Shown here: one piece after another, positions 31,819 to 34,566 of the stretch
Layout: the number at the start of each line of letters is the position of its first letter
Numbering within the stretch: the first letter of the stretch is position 1
DNA from: an uncultured Treponema sp.
GTDB taxonomy: Bacteria; Spirochaetota; Spirochaetia; Treponematales; Treponemataceae
Length of the DNA stretch: 34,566 bases
Assembly: GCA_937915735.1 (NCBI GenBank)
Contig: CALGGS010000202.1
Span: 1-34,566 of the forward strand
Direction: 5' to 3'
Notes under the pieces: model-generated
Database searches by the model: none
Told to the model about the DNA's origin: nothing
What the model saw: the letters and a program-made list of their open reading frames with translations, nothing else
Position numbers and translations under genes: made by a program

Positions 31819-33411
31819 ATGAAAATGAAATCCATACGCACAAAACTGACTTTCCTGCTATTTTTTATTGCGCTTATTCCTTTAATCTTTGTAATTGGCT
31901 TTTATTTTTTAAAAAACATCTCAAAGTCCATTGACAACGCAAAATCTGACGGCTTATTGCGAAACTCAATCATCAACGAGCACATAACAGAGCATTTCGA
32001 AAAAACCTTTGCCGTCCTCCGTACCGTTGCCCGAAATCCTATGACGATTGATTTCGTCACGAAAAGTGAACATACGGAGCCTGAGCTTATGGAGCAGACT
32101 CTCCGCCGCACGAACGATGTTTTTAACGACCTCGACAATATGATTATCACCGACAAAGAAGGCGACCAGCTTGCCAGAAGCGATTCTTACCCGCTCATAA
32201 ATGTCGGTCACCGCAGGTATTTTCACGAGGCAATGCACGGCTCAGAATACATTTCAGATGTTCTTATCAGTCTCGCAAACAACCGCTTAATTACAGTTCT
32301 TGAAGTTCCTGTTTTTGACGAGCAGAACAATGCGGTGGGTATGGTTCAGCGAGATTATGACTTATCAGACCTTCAGAACTTAGTAAAAAATCTTTCTACC
32401 AAAAATACCCGTGTCATAATTACAGACGGAGTTGGAAATGTCGTCTCAAATTCAGAAGACGAACTCGAAAGCAATCAGCTCGTTCCAATGGCAACCAATC
32501 CTGCTGTCTCAGCAGGATTAGCCGGGAAAACCGGCTCTATGTATGTCTTGTCGTCTATTTCGCAAGGCTCAAAAAGGGAGCGTATGCTTGTCACTTACTC
32601 CCGAAACGAAATTTCTGGCTGGGTAATCATAACCGAACGCTCCTACAGTTTCATTTGGTTTGATGTAATAAAAAGCGCCACAACGGCAGCGACACTCGGC
32701 GGAATTTTGATTCTTGTGATTGCACTTTTGGCAGCATTTATCGCAGAAAAGGCAACCCGAAAGATTCGGGCTATTTCAGCTCTTCTCGAAAAATCCGAGG
32801 ATTCGGATAATTCTCTGTCCCTTTCAGACCTTGGCGACGACGAGCTTAGTCAGATGGTATCTTCAATAAATAAAATTCGTAACGCGCGGGACTCATACCG
32901 AAAGGATGCCGAAATCGACAAGCTAACAGGACTTCTAAACAAAGCAACATTCGAGCGGCTTTGCCGGCGAAAGATTTCTGAAAGTCAACCCGGAACATTC
33001 AGTTCTTTAATCATCATCGACCTTGACCACTTTAAAAATGTAAACGATTCCCTCGGTCATCAGGCAGGCGACGCCCTTCTACATGACTTTGGCGAAATTT
33101 TACGCCGTCTTTTCCGTCCGACAGATTTGGTTGGTCGATTCGGCGGGGACGAATTCGTTGTGTTCCTTAATGATTTACCAGGGAAAGAAATTGCCATTAG
33201 CAAGGCAAAACGCATAGTTGAGTCAGCAGCTTCCGTCCTTACAGGAATTGAATCAATCAAAATCGGCGCAAGCGTTGGAATCAGCTCAACTCCCCAGCAC
33301 GGAAATGATTACGACTCACTGTTTTCAGTTGCAGACAAAGCCGTTTACGCTGTTAAGGAATCAGGCCGAAATGGAGTCTGTTACGGAAGTGATGGTGCCA
33401 TAAAACTATAA
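31819..33411 (+). CDS. Membrane diguanylate cyclase with Cache-type sensor
   Basis: A 530-residue sensor diguanylate cyclase, making c-di-GMP from two GTP. TM1 is about 12-31, a periplasmic double-Cache-like region spans about 35-270 (MIITDKEGDQLARSDSYP, GHRRYFHEAMHG, VPVFDEQNNAVGMVQRDYDL), TM2 is about 292-313, and a short HAMP-like linker leads to the GGDEF domain from about 363. The active site is intact (FGGDEF, G442-F446), as are DLDHFKNVNDSLGH and the inhibitory I-site RPTD (433-436), five residues upstream. So it should be active and product-inhibited. Cache domains of this type bind small ligands; the neighbouring sugar-binding lipoprotein suggests a nutrient signal, which is inference. 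Confidence 0.92.
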   Translation: MKMKSIRTKLTFLLFFIALIPLIFVIGFYFLKNISKSIDNAKSDGLLRNSIINEHITEHFEKTFAVLRTVARNPMTIDFVTKSEHTEPELMEQTLRRTNDVFNDLDNMIITDKEGDQLARSDSYPLINVGHRRYFHEAMHGSEYISDVLISLANNRLITVLEVPVFDEQNNAVGMVQRDYDLSDLQNLVKNLSTKNTRVIITDGVGNVVSNSEDELESNQLVPMATNPAVSAGLAGKTGSMYVLSSISQGSKRERMLVTYSRNEISGWVIITERSYSFIWFDVIKSATTAATLGGILILVIALLAAFIAEKATRKIRAISALLEKSEDSDNSLSLSDLGDDELSQMVSSINKIRNARDSYRKDAEIDKLTGLLNKATFERLCRRKISESQPGTFSSLIIIDLDHFKNVNDSLGHQAGDALLHDFGEILRRLFRPTDLVGRFGGDEFVVFLNDLPGKEIAISKAKRIVESAASVLTGIESIKIGASVGISSTPQHGNDYDSLFSVADKAVYAVKESGRNGVCYGSDGAIKL

Positions 33412-33430
33412 AAGGCTCCAGTTACAAAAA

Positions 33431-33583
33431 GGGGATGACCAATAAGTATGAGTCATTACCGCACTTAGGGAGCGACACCCCCTGTCATTGCCCGGCTTGA
33501 CCGGGCAATCTCTTGTACTGTAATTAAATAGATTTTCGGGTCAAGCCCGAAAATGACACTTTTTGAACTTATTGGACAGCCCT
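33431..33583. mobile_element. MITE-like element, copy B
   Basis: A related copy of the element at 22478. The left end GGGGATGACCAATAAG differs from the perfect terminal repeat at two positions; the right end is CTTATTGGACAGCCC. Inside are a decayed unit, the full palindromic unit (ATTGCCCGG, CTTGA, CCGGGCAAT), an AT-rich spacer (about 33512-33531) absent from copy A, and the inverted unit (ATTTTCGGG, loop TCAAG, CCCGAAAAT). It lies between the convergent GGDEF and pta genes, ending 9 bp from the pta stop. Confidence 0.8.
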
Positions 33584-33592
33584 TTCTTTTTT

Positions 33593-34566
33593 TTATGCCT
33601 GAAGGGCTGTAACTGCTACTGTATCGACGATTTCGTCTACATTACAACCGCGGCTAAGGTCGTTGAGCGGTTTTGCAAATCCCTGGCAAACAGGACCGAT
33701 TGCCTTCCATCCACCCATGCGGGCTGCGATTTTGTAACCGATGTTTCCTGCATTGATGTTAGGGAAGATGAATGTGTTTGCGTGACCAGCGACTTTGCTG
33801 CCTGGAGCTTTGAGTTCGCCGACTTCTGGGGCGATTGCGGCGTCAAACTGGAATTCGCCGTCCAAAGCCAAATCCGGTGCCTTTTCGTGAGCGATGTTAG
33901 TTGCGTGAACGACCTTTTCGACAGTGTTTCCGTCTTTTGGGTCAGCTCCAGAGCCTTTTGTTGAGAATGAGAGCATTGCGACTCTTGGCTCGATTCCTGC
34001 GATTGCCTTTGCTGTTCCTGCAGATGCGATTGCAATGTCAGCCAGCTGATTCTCGTCTGGGTTGATGTTGATTGCACAGTCACCGAAAACTGCGATTCCC
34101 TCTGAGAGATATTTGTTTCCGCCCTCTGGAGCGACCATAATGAAGCATGAAGAAACAGTGCTACATCCAGGAGCTGTTTTGATAACCTGAAGTCCAGGGC
34201 GGAGAGTGTTTGCCGTTGAGTGGCAAGCGCCAGAAACGAAACCGTCAGCGTCTCCTGCCTTCAAAATCAAAGCGCCGTACATAGTGTAATCTTTGAGAGC
34301 GGCAGCTTTTGCGGCAGCTACATCAGCGTATTCAGGAAGACCAGTCTTTTTGTTGAGTTTGCCTTCGCGGGCTTTGTACAAGATTTCTGCGTATTTGTCT
34401 GCGTTTGAATCTTTTGTCGGGTCAACGATGTCAACGCCAGCCATGTCAAAGCCGAATTTTTTGATGTCATCTTCGTTTCCAAGAAGGGTGATTTTTGCGA
34501 TTCCTTCTTTAACGATGCGTGAAGCCGCCTCAACGACGCGTTTGTCTTCACCTTCACAGAGAACGA
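33593..34566 (-). CDS. pta: Phosphate acetyltransferase (partial, cut by the window edge)
   Basis: The C-terminal 323 residues of a Pta of the short type (acetyl-CoA + phosphate to acetyl phosphate). The frame is open to the window edge, where it reads VLCEGEDKRVVEAASRIVKEGIAKITLLGN, matching the N-terminal strand of Pta, so only a short N-terminus is missing. An internal Met at 34444 is not the true start. Other family features are DADGFVSGACHSTANTLRPGLQVIKT, APGCSTVSSCFIM, VFGDCAININPDENQLADIAIASA and the near-terminal GWKAIGPVCQGFAKPLNDLSRGCNVDEIVDTVAVTALQA. It supports acetate-forming energy metabolism with an acetate kinase encoded elsewhere. Confidence 0.93.
   Translation of the reverse strand, partial: VLCEGEDKRVVEAASRIVKEGIAKITLLGNEDDIKKFGFDMAGVDIVDPTKDSNADKYAEILYKAREGKLNKKTGLPEYADVAAAKAAALKDYTMYGALILKAGDADGFVSGACHSTANTLRPGLQVIKTAPGCSTVSSCFIMVAPEGGNKYLSEGIAVFGDCAININPDENQLADIAIASAGTAKAIAGIEPRVAMLSFSTKGSGADPKDGNTVEKVVHATNIAHEKAPDLALDGEFQFDAAIAPEVGELKAPGSKVAGHANTFIFPNINAGNIGYKIAARMGGWKAIGPVCQGFAKPLNDLSRGCNVDEIVDTVAVTALQA

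Noticed and set aside
33563..33964. A 133-codon plus-strand open frame overlapping pta
   Set aside because: It lies antisense to a clear pta coding region and begins in the repeat element; no recognisable product.

Overview
The window looks like chromosomal DNA of a treponeme-like spirochaete. The support is indirect: moderate-to-low GC by eye, many lipoproteins with relaxed spirochaete-type lipoboxes, two tandem DctP lipoproteins, an LpoB/COG3014/LPP20 lipoprotein run, and a PurF-like protein beginning MGGIFG. No rRNA, tRNA, CRISPR array, phage genes or intact transposase was seen. I could run no database search, so the genus is an inference.

Layout. 1-1.7 kb (+): a palindromic leader repeat and two tandem Cthe_2159-type proteins, one lipoprotein and one secreted. 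2-9.4 kb (-): a long one-direction run of envelope genes: a DUF2974 hydrolase, LpoB-like, COG3014-like and LPP20-like lipoproteins, a YD-repeat-like secreted protein, a membrane protein joining a DnaK-substrate-domain-like head to a LysM tail, and slyX. 9.5-12.4 kb (+): a putative outer-membrane barrel and a PurF-like protein lacking the nucleophilic cysteine. 12.5-15.1 kb (-): adk and dnaX. 15.2-19.2 kb (+): prmC, an orphan ABC ATPase, a lysA-like decarboxylase and a SpoU methyltransferase. 19.2-22.4 kb (-): a class III cyclase and a translationally coupled coiled-coil membrane protein. 22.7-27.8 kb (+): radC, two DctP-type binding lipoproteins and a long-form guaA with an elaborate leader. 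27.9-33.4 kb (+): an OmpR-type two-component pair, a sugar-binding lipoprotein interrupted by a nine-A frameshift, and a Cache-GGDEF diguanylate cyclase. 33.6 kb to the end (-): pta, cut by the window edge.

Three layers run across the genes. First, a palindromic repeat family with a CTTGA loop and compensated stems occurs inside two MITE-like elements (22478-22611, 33431-33583), as a truncated fragment (about 29995-30037), and inside the dnaX reading frame (13867-13944). Second, a 54-bp element with a perfect 28-bp palindrome stands just upstream of both the first gene and guaA. Third, several genes (dnaX, prmC, the ABC ATPase, lysA, the DUF2974 gene, the sugar-binding protein and the GGDEF gene) have a -10-like box only 6-8 nt before ATG and no Shine-Dalgarno sequence, which suggests leaderless transcripts. 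Other genes here carry clear GGAGG-type sites.

The strongest candidates for undescribed biology are the DnaK-like/LysM transmembrane protein in its envelope cluster, the nucleophile-less PurF that seems to keep its iron-sulphur ligands, the repeat absorbed into dnaX, and the poly-A frameshift in the binding protein.
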